NCBI GenBank assembly: GCA_019414565.1
Contig: DXLU01000022.1
Location: forward strand, 1 to 64,000
DNA length: 64,000 bases
From: Collinsella sp.
GTDB taxonomy: Bacteria > Actinomycetota > Coriobacteriia > Coriobacteriales > Coriobacteriaceae
Direction of reading: 5' to 3'
Under the pieces are notes generated by a model. The model ran no database searches. It saw only the letters and a list, made by a program, of their open reading frames with translations, and was not told where the DNA came from. Below, one piece after another: positions 19,180 through 28,134 of this stretch (positions within the stretch are counted from its first letter, which is position 1; every line of letters starts with the position of its first letter). Made by a program: the position numbers and the translations under genes.

Positions 19180-19214
19180 AAAAAGACCGACGATGCAAAT
19201 GCACCGCCGGTCTA
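19180..19214 (-). terminator. Terminator after thiI
   Basis: On the minus strand AGACCGgCG pairs with CGtCGGTCT around an 11-nt loop and is followed by TTTTTG. It lies 9 bp after the thiI stop. Confidence 0.75.
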
Positions 19215-19223
19215 TACACAACA

Positions 19224-20468
19224 TTATTCGTGATCTTGGTAAATCTCACGCGGAGCGAGCTCCGAATGTTTGCGTTTTAAGGTCTTAGGGGCCTTATACG
19301 TGTTGCTCTCGAAGTCGATATACTCGGTCTGTTTGAGCAAACGCTCAATCATCTCCTCGTGATCGAACAGCTCCCATGCCTCATGCACGGCATCGAGCTT
19401 GGCATGCGTCTCGGGACGACGCGGCATAAACAGCGTGCAGCAATCGGGAGCCGCCTCGGTCGAGATATCGAAGGTACCGATTTCCTCAGCGCGTGCGATG
19501 ATCTCCTGCTTGTCCGAACCGATCAACGGACGGAACACGGGGATCTTCACGGCCTCGTTGACGGCCATGATGTTCTCGAGCGTCTGGGAGGCAACCTGAC
19601 CGAGCGATTCGCCGGTCACGATAGCCTTGGCGCCCTCGATATGCGCGATGCGCTCGGCAACCGAATACATGATGCGACGGTACATGATCACGCGCAGGTT
19701 GCTGGGGCAGGTAACCGAAATCTCGCGCTGGCAGTCGCCAAACGGGACTACGTACAGGCGACCGATCTGGACACCCGGCTCAAGCGCACGGATGATGTCC
19801 TGCACCAAATACTCGCTCGTATCCGGCGTCTGCGGACGGCCGGAAAAATGTACCGGCACGCACACCGCGCCGCGGCGCGCGAGCATCCAGGTCGCCACCG
19901 GAGAATCGATGCCCGAGGAAAGCAGCGTCACGACCTTGCCGGCAGAACCCACCGGCAGACCGCCCACGCCGCGCTCGGAGCGCGCATAAACGTAGACGCT
20001 ACCCTGTACCACCAGCACGTGCACCATCGCGTCGGGATCGTGCATCTGGACCTTTTTATCGGGAAACGCCTCGCACAGTACCTCGCCAACTTGTCGATTG
20101 ATATCAATCGAGGTGAGCTCATAGTCGGTGTTAGAGCGCTTGGCATGCACCTTAAACGACTCGAAGGGACCAAATTCGCGCAGCGCCTTCACGGCGGCGG
20201 CGCAGTACTCCTGCGGGTCGCGGTTGGTGTGGTACGCCAGGGACACGCGGGCAACGCCGGGGACGGTGCGAATGACGCGCGCCGCCTCGTCGGCCTGATG
20301 CTCGTTAAAGGTCACGAGGATATAACCGGAAATTCGAGACACGGCATTCACGGAAAAGGCGGCCAAGGCCGCCTTGATGTTATCCATGAGGATATGCTCA
20401 AAATGTGCGCGGTTCTTGCCCTTCAGTCCAACCTCGTGATAGTGGACCAGGCAGACGCGGGCTGCCAT
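19224..20468 (-). CDS. thiI: tRNA 4-thiouridine synthase ThiI
   Basis: ThiI adenylates uridine 8 of tRNA and transfers sulfur to form s4U; it can also serve thiazole synthesis. The 414 residues contain an N-terminal ferredoxin-like and THUMP region (to about 165) and a PP-loop ATPase domain with SSGIDSP at 184-190. No rhodanese domain follows, as is common in Gram-positive bacteria. Cys-rich PDCCTLFMP lies near the C-terminus. The ATG at 20468 directly abuts the rpoZ stop. Confidence 0.93.
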   Translation of the reverse strand: MAARVCLVHYHEVGLKGKNRAHFEHILMDNIKAALAAFSVNAVSRISGYILVTFNEHQADEAARVIRTVPGVARVSLAYHTNRDPQEYCAAAVKALREFGPFESFKVHAKRSNTDYELTSIDINRQVGEVLCEAFPDKKVQMHDPDAMVHVLVVQGSVYVYARSERGVGGLPVGSAGKVVTLLSSGIDSPVATWMLARRGAVCVPVHFSGRPQTPDTSEYLVQDIIRALEPGVQIGRLYVVPFGDCQREISVTCPSNLRVIMYRRIMYSVAERIAHIEGAKAIVTGESLGQVASQTLENIMAVNEAVKIPVFRPLIGSDKQEIIARAEEIGTFDISTEAAPDCCTLFMPRRPETHAKLDAVHEAWELFDHEEMIERLLKQTEYIDFESNTYKAPKTLKRKHSELAPREIYQDHE

Positions 20469-20750
20469 TTAGGCTTCAGCAACCTTGTGGCCGAGCGCCT
20501 TCTCATAACGGGCCTCGTCGTAGGAGATATCGCCGTCGACGATCTCGTCCATAGCCATCGAGATGGTATCGGCACCGGAGAGTGCAATGGTGATGTCGTC
20601 GACATCCTGAACGGCGAGCACGCGGTTGTGCTGGCCACGCAGCATGCTGTTAATGTCGCAGGCGCGCTTGGAGGCAAGCGAGGCGAGCAGGAAGCGGTTG
20701 TGATCGGTCTTCTCCAGAAGATCGTCAATGCAAGGCTTTACAACGGACAC
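20469..20750 (-). CDS. rpoZ: RNA polymerase subunit omega
   Basis: A 93-residue omega subunit that chaperones beta' during polymerase assembly and, in many bacteria, contributes to ppGpp response. The conserved core is CIDDLLEKTDHNRFLLASLASKRA-like, followed by the acidic middle. The start is GTG at 20750. It follows gmk by 5 bp; gmk-rpoZ is a widespread pair. Confidence 0.92.
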   Translation of the reverse strand: MSVVKPCIDDLLEKTDHNRFLLASLASKRACDINSMLRGQHNRVLAVQDVDDITIALSGADTISMAMDEIVDGDISYDEARYEKALGHKVAEA

Positions 20751-20755
20751 GGACC

Positions 20756-21325
20756 TCAGATCCTTTCATGCATATCGAGAACGCGAACGAGCTCATCGGT
20801 CGCGCGGTCGAGATCGTCATTAACCACGACGTCGTCGTAGCGGTCGGCAAGGGCAAGCTCATGGGCGGCGTTTGCCATACGCAGCTCGATCGTCTCGGGC
20901 GTCTCGGTACCGCGACCGACCAGACGCTCGCGGAGCACCTCGAGCGAAGGCGGCTTGATAAAAATCAGCACGGCCTCGGGGAAACGCTCCTTGACCTGCA
21001 AGGCACCCTGGACATCGATCTCCAAGATTAGAGACGAACCAGAGGCAAGCTTGGATGTGACCTCGCTCACCAAGGTGCCGTAGCAGTTACCGTGGACCTC
21101 GGCCCACTCAACAAACTCGCCGTTTGCCACGCGGCGGTCGAACTCCTCGCGCGTCAGAAAAAAGTAGTTGACGCCGTCGACCTCACCTTTGCGTGGTGCT
21201 CGCGTGGTAGCCGAAACCGTCAGGCCCAGGTTCGAGCGACGCTCGCGCACACGAGTGACGAGCGTGCCCTTGCCTGCACCTGACGGTCCAGAAATCACAA
21301 AGAGCTTTGAATTCTGAGCGCTCAC
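20756..21325 (-). CDS. gmk: Guanylate kinase
   Basis: This enzyme phosphorylates GMP to GDP. The P-loop GPSGAGKG is at 13-20, GMP-binding residues lie in TTRAPRKGEVDGVNYFF, and the lid region carries the GRGTETPE segment. Length is 189. The start is GTG at 21325 immediately after the TAA of mihF; the nearest GGAG is about 16 bases upstream, so initiation may depend on coupling to mihF. Confidence 0.96.
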   Translation of the reverse strand: MSAQNSKLFVISGPSGAGKGTLVTRVRERRSNLGLTVSATTRAPRKGEVDGVNYFFLTREEFDRRVANGEFVEWAEVHGNCYGTLVSEVTSKLASGSSLILEIDVQGALQVKERFPEAVLIFIKPPSLEVLRERLVGRGTETPETIELRMANAAHELALADRYDDVVVNDDLDRATDELVRVLDMHERI

Positions 21326-21634
21326 TTATTTGGTCAGCTGCTCGAGGAGCTGCTCGCGCTGACGGACACCGAGGCCCTGGACGCGACGGGTAGCGGAGAT
21401 GCCGAGCTCCTCCATGATCTTGGCGGCCTTGGCCTTGCCATAACCGGGCAGGGACTCGATGAGGGTGGAAACCTTCATGCGGGAAGCGATGGGGTCATCG
21501 GAGTTGAGCACGGACTCGAGGGACTTCTCGCCCTTCTTGATCTGCTCGCGAAGCTCAGCGCGGGCGTGACGTGCGGCAGCAGCCTTCTCAAGAGCCTGCT
21601 TGCGCTGCTCGTCGGTAAGCTGAGGGAGTGCCAT
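21326..21634 (-). CDS. mihF: Integration host factor, actinobacterial type (MihF)
   Basis: A 102-residue DNA-binding nucleoid protein of the mycobacterial IHF family, unrelated to the alpha/beta IHF of Proteobacteria. The helix-two-turn-helix core appears as LIESLPGYGKAKAAKIMEELGI and the C-terminal basic part as ATRRVQGLGVRQREQLLEQL. The ATG at 21634 follows GGAGG. It heads mihF-gmk-rpoZ-thiI and is one of the actinobacterial markers of this window. Confidence 0.93.
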   Translation of the reverse strand: MALPQLTDEQRKQALEKAAAARHARAELREQIKKGEKSLESVLNSDDPIASRMKVSTLIESLPGYGKAKAAKIMEELGISATRRVQGLGVRQREQLLEQLTK

Positions 21635-21736
21635 TCGAACCTCCAAATAGTTGGGTTATATCTGATTCAATAATTGGCATTTTAGCACGTCAAACGCACT
21701 AAATGCCCAATCGACGGCATCATAGGTTAGACGATA

Positions 21737-21836
21737 CCTGCGAAAAGTGCAATATACGGAGGTCAAAGTTGAGCCCCTGACCTGCGATTCCACACAAAGG
21801 ATGGGAAAGTTTTCGCAGGCACAGGGGCTAATTTGT
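21737..21836. repeat. Competing inverted repeats downstream of pyrF
   Basis: AGCCCCTG-a-CCTGCGA (21772-21787) pairs with TCGCAGG-ca-CAGGGGCT (to 21829) around a ~23-nt loop. A second arm, CCTGCGAAAA (21737-21746), is an exact complement of TTTTCGCAGG (21810-21819), so two folds share one strand. No T-run follows. The 240-bp gap otherwise holds only a plausible mihF promoter. Confidence 0.5.
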
Positions 21837-21874
21837 GCTATTGAGACCCAAAAGTGGTGACTTGAGGGAATCTT

Positions 21875-22591
21875 TTAGGCGACGTTTTCGACCAGCTCGG
21901 CAACGATAGCGTCAAATGCGGCAACCGGGTCGTCGGCACCGGTGATGGGTCGGCCCACCACGATGTGGCTCGCACCGCGCTCGATAGCCTGGGAAGGCGT
22001 CGCCACGCGGGATTGATCGCCCAGGGCGGCACCCACCGGGCGCACGCCCGGAGTCACAATGAGGGCATCGGGGCCCAGCAGCTCACGCATATCGTTGGCC
22101 TCCATCGGCGAGCACACGATGCCGTCGATGCCGTTAGCCTGGGCAAGCTTTGCCAGGCGGGCGGCCTCCTCGGCCACGGGCGACTCGACACCGATCTCGG
22201 TCAGCGCATCCTGGTTCATGCTCGTGAGCACGGTAATGGCAACGAGCTTGGCGCGATCCTCGCGAGCCTCCTCGGCACCCTCGCGGCAGGCAGCGAGCAT
22301 AGCGCCCGAGCCCAGACCGTGGACCGAAAGCAGGTCGGCACCGGCAAGCGAGGCGGAACGGGCGGCACCGCGCACCTGATGCGGAATGTCATGGAACTTG
22401 AGGTCGAGGAAGACCTTAAAGCCCAGGTCCTTGAACGTCTTGACGATCTCGGGGCCCTCAGCGTAATAGAGCGTCATGCCCACCTTGAGCCAAGCGGCAT
22501 GACCAGAAAGTTCATGGGCGAGCACAAGCGCACGCTCACGGTCGCAGTCGAGGGCGACGATAACACGGTCGCGGGCATCGGTCTCTAGCAT
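21875..22591 (-). CDS. pyrF: Orotidine 5'-phosphate decarboxylase
   Basis: The last de novo step, OMP to UMP. A 238-residue TIM-barrel protein with the catalytic FLDLKFHDIP motif (Asp-Lys-Asp array), LKVGMTLYYAEGPEIV and TPGVRP. The ATG at 22591 overlaps the end of pyrD by 7 bp. It is the last gene of the pyr operon. Confidence 0.95.
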   Translation of the reverse strand: MLETDARDRVIVALDCDRERALVLAHELSGHAAWLKVGMTLYYAEGPEIVKTFKDLGFKVFLDLKFHDIPHQVRGAARSASLAGADLLSVHGLGSGAMLAACREGAEEAREDRAKLVAITVLTSMNQDALTEIGVESPVAEEAARLAKLAQANGIDGIVCSPMEANDMRELLGPDALIVTPGVRPVGAALGDQSRVATPSQAIERGASHIVVGRPITGADDPVAAFDAIVAELVENVA

Positions 22592-23508
22592 TCGAAAGCA
22601 CCTACCAGCTCGTTGATGTCCTTCACGCCCTGGGACTCCGCCCAAGCCTCGAGCTCGTGCGCAATCTTAATCGATGCGCACGGATCGACGAAGTTGGCCA
22701 TGCCGACCGACACGCAGGTGGCACCGGCCAGGATAAACTCGGCCGCATCTTCGCCAGTCATGACGCCGCCGACGCCATTGATGGGGATATCGACGGCCTG
22801 GGCAACCTCCCAGACCATACGCACGGCGATGTGGTGGCACAGCGGGCCCGAGAGGCCGCCCTTGGGCTTGGCCACGCGGGACTTGCGGGTATGAACATCG
22901 ATGGCCATGCCCTGGATGGAATTGATGACCGAAAGGCCGTCGGCTCCCGCGGCCTCAAGAGCCTTGGCAATCTCGGCGACGTTAACCGGAGCCATCTTTA
23001 CGAACAGCGGCTTATCGGTCACCTTACGGCAGGCAGCCATGACGGCAGAAGCGCCCTCGGGCGAGGAGCCCATGGCGGCACCGCCGGCGGCAATATTGGG
23101 GCAGCTGACGTTGATCTCGTAGCCGGCAGCCCAGGGGCACAGCTCGACATACATCTCGAGCGCGCGGACAAACTCGTCAACGGAGTGACCGGCGACCTGG
23201 CAGATGACCTGGCAACCGTCCTTGGAGAGCTGCTCGAGCCACGGACCGGACTCACGGGCAAAGGCAGCCACGCCGGGGTTCTGAAGGCCCACGGAGTTGA
23301 TCATGCCGCCCGGGATCTCGGCCATGCGGGGCGCGGGGTTGCCGGGCCAGGGCTCGGCAGCACAACCCTTGGTGGTGATGGCGCCCAGCTGGGAGACATC
23401 AAAGAAGTTCTGGAACTGCCATCCGTAGCCAAAGGTACCGGCTGCGGTGTTGATGGGGTTCTGCATCTTGACGCCGCCGAAATCGACGGCCATGTTCACG
23501 GTACCCAC
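22585..23508 (-). CDS. pyrD: Dihydroorotate dehydrogenase, class 1B catalytic subunit
   Basis: An FMN protein oxidising dihydroorotate to orotate; with PyrK it forms the NAD-linked class 1B enzyme. Conserved NPINTAAGTFGYG, NSVGLQNPG, the catalytic Cys in NVSCPNI, and NGVGGV are present. The GTG at 23508 overlaps the pyrK TAG by one base and has AAGGTGG seven bases upstream, so it is preferred to the later GTG (23499) and ATG (23493). Length is 307. Confidence 0.94.
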   Translation of the reverse strand: MGTVNMAVDFGGVKMQNPINTAAGTFGYGWQFQNFFDVSQLGAITTKGCAAEPWPGNPAPRMAEIPGGMINSVGLQNPGVAAFARESGPWLEQLSKDGCQVICQVAGHSVDEFVRALEMYVELCPWAAGYEINVSCPNIAAGGAAMGSSPEGASAVMAACRKVTDKPLFVKMAPVNVAEIAKALEAAGADGLSVINSIQGMAIDVHTRKSRVAKPKGGLSGPLCHHIAVRMVWEVAQAVDIPINGVGGVMTGEDAAEFILAGATCVSVGMANFVDPCASIKIAHELEAWAESQGVKDINELVGAFEC

Positions 23509-24299
23509 TAGAAGACCACCACCTTGGAAGCATCGAACACGGGGCCGCACATGCAGGCGCCCTTCATACCGTCGACCGTCTCGACATTGCAGGTGTTGCA
23601 GGCGCCAAAGCCACAGCTCATCATGCGCTCGAGCGACACCTCACAGTACGCACCGGCCTCAGCGGCAGCGGCGGCGACCTTCTTCATCATGACGGCGGGG
23701 CCGCAGCTGGCGACGTAGTCGTAGCCGCCCTCACCAAGCAGCTCGGCGGCAGGATCGGTGCAGAAACCGTGCGTACCAAGCGAACCGTCGTCAGTGCACA
23801 CATTGACCGTGGCTCCCAGAGCGCGGAACTCATCGATGCCCACGGCCTTAGACGCAGTGCAAAAGCCCAGGCACACGTCGACGGCCACGCCCTGCTCGGC
23901 AAGCTTGCCGGCAAGACACAGCACGGGCGGAACACCGATGCCGCCCGCAACGAGCAGCGCCTTCCTGGTGCCCTCGGGCACAAGCCAGCCGCGACCACCA
24001 GGGCCCAGCAGATTAGAGGTGGAACCGGGGGCCATCTGCGACAGACGACGGGTGTCGTCGCCCACGACGGCGTACCACAGCTCGACGGTGCCGGCCTGGG
24101 CGTCGGCGCGATAGAAGCTCAGGGGCACGCGAAGCAGCGAGGACGCATCGCCGGGCACGGCAATGTTCACAAACTGACCGGGCTTGAGCGCACTTGCAAG
24201 CTTGGGGGCCGAGATGACGAGCGAGAAGATGCCGTCGGCAATCTCCTGGTTCGAGACGACCTCGAAGTCGTGCATGCGTGCAGTGGAAGGTGTGGGCAT
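23508..24299 (-). CDS. pyrK: Dihydroorotate dehydrogenase electron transfer subunit
   Basis: An FAD and 2Fe-2S protein passing electrons from PyrD to NAD. The FAD-binding domain includes RVPLSFYRAD (RxPLS type), the nucleotide domain has VAGGIGVPP, and the iron-sulfur cysteines are in CGFGACNTC and CMCG. Length is 263. The ATG at 24299 follows TTGGAG. A 92-bp gap separates it from pyrC and contains a GC-rich hairpin. Confidence 0.94.
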   Translation of the reverse strand: MPTPSTARMHDFEVVSNQEIADGIFSLVISAPKLASALKPGQFVNIAVPGDASSLLRVPLSFYRADAQAGTVELWYAVVGDDTRRLSQMAPGSTSNLLGPGGRGWLVPEGTRKALLVAGGIGVPPVLCLAGKLAEQGVAVDVCLGFCTASKAVGIDEFRALGATVNVCTDDGSLGTHGFCTDPAAELLGEGGYDYVASCGPAVMMKKVAAAAAEAGAYCEVSLERMMSCGFGACNTCNVETVDGMKGACMCGPVFDASKVVVF

Positions 24300-24391
24300 A
24301 GACGCTCCAATCCCCCATGCGGTTGCATGGTCAAAACGAACAGAAAGCGCGGCACCGCAAGGGCACCGCGCACAAAAGCGATAAGGCTATG

Positions 24392-25681
24392 CTAGCAGAT
24401 GCAGCCGTCGGCGAGCGTCTGCTTACCGCCGACAAACACATCGGTGGCACGACCGGTGAGCGTGCGGCCGGCGAAACCGGAGTTCTCGGCTCGCGACTCG
24501 TAACCGTCCTCGCCGACCGTCCAGGTGGCGGACGCGTCGAACACAGTCAGGTCGGCAACGGAGCCCGCCTTGACCTGAACCTGGTCGAGGCCCAGGATCT
24601 CACGCGGCTTGATAGCCATGAGCTCGACCATGCGGCCCATGCTCATCTTGCCCGTGTTGACCAGCTCGGTGAGCACGAGCGACAGCGAGGTCTCGAGACC
24701 GATCATGCCAAAGGGCGCAAGCTCGAACTCGCGGGCCTTCTCCCACGGGGTGTGGGGAGCGTGATCGGTGACGATAACGTCGACGGTGCCGTCGATGACA
24801 CCCTGACGGATGGCCTCGGCGTCCTCGTCGGTGCGCAGCGGCGGATTGACCTTGAGCGAGGTGTTGTAGGTCTCGTCCAGGTCGTTCTCGGTCAGGAACA
24901 TGTGGTGCGGGGTTGCCTCGCAGGTAACCTGAACGCCAGCGGCCTTACCGGCACGCACGATTTCCAGGCCATGGGCGGTGGAGATGTGCTGGATGTGCAG
25001 CTTGGCACCGGTCAGCTTAGCGATCTCGATGTCGCGAGCGATCTGGAGCTCCTCGCCGGCAGCCGGCCAGCCCTCGAGAGCCAGACGGGTCGAGACCTTG
25101 CCCTCGTTGATCTGGCCGTGGCCGACCAGGTCCTCGTCCTGGCAGTGGCTCATAAATACCTTGCCGAACATCTTGCCGTAGTCCATGCAGCGACGGAGCA
25201 TGCCCGCGCCCTGCACGCCGCGACCGTCGTCGGTGAAGGCGACGGCGCCGTGGGCGACCATATCGCCCATCTCGGACATAGCCTCGCCCTTAAGACCACG
25301 GGTCATGGCGCCCGACGGATAAACGCGGCAGTGACCGACCTCGGCAGCGCGGGACTTGACGAACTCCACGACGGTGCCGTTATCGGTGACGGGATCGGTG
25401 TTGGGCATGGAGCACACGCCGGTAAAGCCGCCCTTGGCAGCTGCGCGGGTGCCGCTCTCGATGTCCTCTTTGACCTCGTAGCCGGGCTCGCGAAGGTGAA
25501 CGTGCATATCCACCAGGCCGGGGACGAGGTACTTGCCGGAAAGGTCGCGGACCTCGGCTCCCTCGACGGCGAGATTCTCGCCGACCTCGGCGATCTTGTC
25601 GCCGTCAATCAGGACGTCAACGACACCGTCAAGCTCGACGGACGGGTCGACGACGTGGGCATTCTTAAGAAGCAAGGCCAT
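24392..25681 (-). CDS. pyrC: Dihydroorotase
   Basis: A zinc amidohydrolase that cyclises carbamoyl-aspartate to dihydroorotate. Class I type, 429 residues. The metal-binding HVHLREPG, a second His pair (HIQHIS), and DHAPH are intact. The ATG at 25681 follows GGAGG and lies within the last 17 bp of pyrB, so the two are coupled. Confidence 0.96.
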   Translation of the reverse strand: MALLLKNAHVVDPSVELDGVVDVLIDGDKIAEVGENLAVEGAEVRDLSGKYLVPGLVDMHVHLREPGYEVKEDIESGTRAAAKGGFTGVCSMPNTDPVTDNGTVVEFVKSRAAEVGHCRVYPSGAMTRGLKGEAMSEMGDMVAHGAVAFTDDGRGVQGAGMLRRCMDYGKMFGKVFMSHCQDEDLVGHGQINEGKVSTRLALEGWPAAGEELQIARDIEIAKLTGAKLHIQHISTAHGLEIVRAGKAAGVQVTCEATPHHMFLTENDLDETYNTSLKVNPPLRTDEDAEAIRQGVIDGTVDVIVTDHAPHTPWEKAREFELAPFGMIGLETSLSLVLTELVNTGKMSMGRMVELMAIKPREILGLDQVQVKAGSVADLTVFDASATWTVGEDGYESRAENSGFAGRTLTGRATDVFVGGKQTLADGCIC

Positions 25682-26609
25682 TATCGGCACCTCCAAGCAG
25701 CAGATACAGGATAGCCATACGCACGCAGATACCGGCGTAGACCTGCTCCAGGATGACGGAGCGTTGCGGGTGGTCGGCCATATAGGAGTCGAACTCGACG
25801 CCGCGGTTGATGGGGCCCGGGTGGCAGATGATCGCATCGGGCTTCATGAGCTTCTCGCGGTCCTTGGTCAGGCCGAAGAGCTTGTGGTACTCACGAATGG
25901 TCGGGAACGGGGCGCCCTCGAGGCGCTCCTGCTGCACGCGCAGCATGTAGACGACGTCCAGCTCGGGCAGGACGGAATCGAGGTCGCTCGTCACGTGGTC
26001 GCAGCCCAGGACCTCGGGCGCCGGCGGCAGCAGCGTGCCGGGGGCGACGGCGTAGGTCTCGCAGCCCATGATCTTAAGGGCGGGGATCAGCGAACCGCAC
26101 ACGCGGGAGTGGGCGATATCGCCGACGACGGCGACCTTCAGACCGTGGAAGTCACCCTTGTGCTCCCAGATGGTGTACAGGTCGAGCAGGGCCTGCGTGG
26201 GATGGTTGTGCTTGCCGTCACCGGCGCAGATGACGCTTGCGGGCGAGTTCTGCGTGACGATGTAGGGAGCACCGGCGTGCTTATCGCGAACGACGATGCA
26301 GTCGATCTTATAGGCGTTGAGGGTCTCGACGGTGTCGACGAGGCTCTCACCCTTGACCGTGGAGGTCGAGGAGCCACCAAAGTTAAGACTGTCGGCCGAA
26401 AGACGCTTCTCGGCGAGCTCGAAGGAGCTGCGGGTGCGCGTCGAGGGCTCGTTGAACATGTTGACGATGGTCTTGCCCTTGAGCGTGGGGACCTTCTTGA
26501 TCGCACGCTCGTTGACCTCGGAGAACGCCTTGGCGGTCTCGAGGATGAGCTTGATGTCCTCTTCGGAGTACTCGGTAATGTCGATCAGGTGCTTATGGTT
26601 GAACGCCAC
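25665..26609 (-). CDS. pyrB: Aspartate carbamoyltransferase catalytic subunit
   Basis: This enzyme joins carbamoyl phosphate and aspartate. Signature NEPSTRTRSSFE, GDGKHNHPTQALLD and HPGPINRG are intact. The GTG at 26609 (MAFNHKHLIDI) is chosen because the upstream GTG at 26621 lies directly against the GGGAGG ribosome-binding site. Length is 314. No pyrI regulatory subunit is adjacent. It follows pyrR by 4 bp. Confidence 0.94.
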   Translation of the reverse strand: MAFNHKHLIDITEYSEEDIKLILETAKAFSEVNERAIKKVPTLKGKTIVNMFNEPSTRTRSSFELAEKRLSADSLNFGGSSTSTVKGESLVDTVETLNAYKIDCIVVRDKHAGAPYIVTQNSPASVICAGDGKHNHPTQALLDLYTIWEHKGDFHGLKVAVVGDIAHSRVCGSLIPALKIMGCETYAVAPGTLLPPAPEVLGCDHVTSDLDSVLPELDVVYMLRVQQERLEGAPFPTIREYHKLFGLTKDREKLMKPDAIICHPGPINRGVEFDSYMADHPQRSVILEQVYAGICVRMAILYLLLGGADNGLAS

Positions 26610-26613
26610 GGTA

Positions 26614-27210
<597 letters not shown>

Positions 27211-27237
27211 TCACATGTCTTGACTGCTGACACAGTC

Positions 27238-27326
27238 AAAAAAATAGATGCCCGACCGCTCAAAGCGGAACCAGACACCCACAGGAAGGGCTGCTCTTTG
27301 GCAGCTATGTAATTCCATGTGGGTAT
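27238..27326 (-). promoter_or_regulatory. pyr operon attenuator
   Basis: In the minus-strand RNA, GATACCCACA-u-GGAA pairs with TTCC-u-GTGGGTGTC (27313-27326 with 27274-27287) and encloses a GCTGC/GCAGC hairpin (27290-27305). The downstream arm GGGTGTCTGG can instead pair with the segment ending GGGCATCT to make a terminator followed by TTTTTTT (27238-27244). The two folds share bases and exclude each other. PyrR is the likely ligand. A further TTGACTG/CAGTCAA hairpin lies before the pyrR ribosome-binding site. Confidence 0.7.
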
Positions 27327-27390
27327 CTCGTACCCCTTTAATGGTCAAGGGATAGTGTAGCCAACCTCAAGCTGAATTGCGAGCATAAAT

Positions 27391-27424
27391 ATGGAGCAAT
27401 CTGTAAACGGACCAGACGCTCCAT
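27391..27424. repeat. Inverted repeat between divergent pyr and rpmB transcripts
   Basis: ATGGAGC (27391-27397) pairs with GCTCCAT (27418-27424), with inner TCTG/CAGA. It lies upstream of both the pyr leader (minus) and the TTGAAA promoter (plus). It could be an operator; no function is established. Confidence 0.35.
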
Positions 27425-27451
27425 AAACCTATATATATTTGTGGGACGAGC

Positions 27452-27480
27452 TTGAAAACGTCGATGCGAGCTGGCATAAT
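27452..27480 (+). promoter_or_regulatory. Sigma-70-type promoter upstream of rpmB
   Basis: TTGAAA (27452-27457) and CATAAT (27475-27480) are separated by exactly 17 bp. The transcript would carry a ~160-nt leader with a nested hairpin (CTACG/CGTAG within GCAC/GTGC) before rpmB. Confidence 0.55.
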
Positions 27481-27586
27481 CCCCTCTGCTGCACGCAATT
27501 CGGATCTACGTCCAGGGCCGTAGCGTGCGCACTATCGCCAAAAGAGAAATATCTCTGTGTAGATTACGCACAGGGAGCTGCTTCTG

Positions 27587-27595
27587 TGCTATAGT
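27587..27595 (+). promoter_or_regulatory. rpmB extended -10 promoter
   Basis: TGCTATAGT, identical to the rpsT extended -10, lies 55 bp before the rpmB start. The -35 is poor. Confidence 0.5.
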
Positions 27596-27649
27596 TCAGG
27601 CTTGTTTGTTAACGCGACATGTTCGTTTGTCGCCCAAGGAGGGTCAGTT

Positions 27650-27838
27650 ATGTCCAAAGTTTGCGAAGTTTGCGGTAAGCACCCCGTTGCCGGTCGCTCC
27701 ATCAGCCACTCTCACCGCGTCACCAACCGTAAGTTCCGCCCCAACATCCAGCGTGTCTACGTCGTCGTCGATGGTCACCGTCGCAAGATGAACGTTTGCT
27801 CCACCTGCCTCAAGTCCGGCAAGGTTGCGCGCTCCTAA
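27650..27838 (+). CDS. rpmB: 50S ribosomal protein L28
   Basis: A 62-residue large-subunit protein. It carries two CxxC pairs (CEVCG and CSTCL), the zinc-binding (C+) form of L28, and the conserved SHSHRVTNRKFRPNIQ core. The ATG at 27650 follows AAGGAGG at eight bases; a longer in-frame start upstream has no homology. It is the first plus-strand gene and is divergent from pyrR. C+ ribosomal proteins often have zinc-free paralogues elsewhere in the genome; none is in this window. Confidence 0.96.
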   Translation: MSKVCEVCGKHPVAGRSISHSHRVTNRKFRPNIQRVYVVVDGHRRKMNVCSTCLKSGKVARS

Positions 27839-27907
27839 ATAAGGTCTTACCAACAAGTACCTCGGACTCTCCGGGTCAAAGACCTCGCGTTCACATAGAA
27901 CTTACCA

Positions 27908-27938
27908 AAGGCGTCCTCCCCTACGGAGGGCGCCTTTT
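27908..27938 (+). terminator. Terminator of rpmB
   Basis: AAGGCGtCCTCC pairs with GGAGGgCGCCTT and is followed by TTTTTG, about 70 bp after the rpmB stop. Confidence 0.88.
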
Positions 27939-28106
27939 TGTGCATTAGGAACAGACATTACGCTTGCTCGCAGCGCCTCCACCCTTGTCAATGACACAAC
28001 GGCACAGCGACGTATGAGAGCCGCACCTTCGGCCTAGCTAAAGACATCTCATCTTTCGCCATAAACTCACAGCGCGCCGATCGGCTCAAGTCCCGCCTCC
28101 TCAGTT

Positions 28107-28134
28107 AAAACGCTTCATTTATTTGAAGCGTTTT
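28107..28134. repeat. Perfect 11-bp palindrome upstream of adhE
   Basis: AAAACGCTTCA and TGAAGCGTTTT flank the 6-nt spacer TTTATT. It lies about 50-75 bp upstream of the adhE -10. It could be a repressor operator or a weak bidirectional terminator; there is no extended T-run. Confidence 0.55.

Noticed and set aside
21325..21345. AGCTGACCAAA at the end of mihF as a third competence box
   Set aside because: Only 11 bases match, it is inside coding sequence on the opposite strand, and the second half of the box is missing.
27985..27999. TTGTCAATGACACAA upstream of adhE as a Rex operator
   Set aside because: The TTGT/ACAA arms are three bases too close for the 18-bp Rex consensus, and it lies about 180 bp upstream of the -10.
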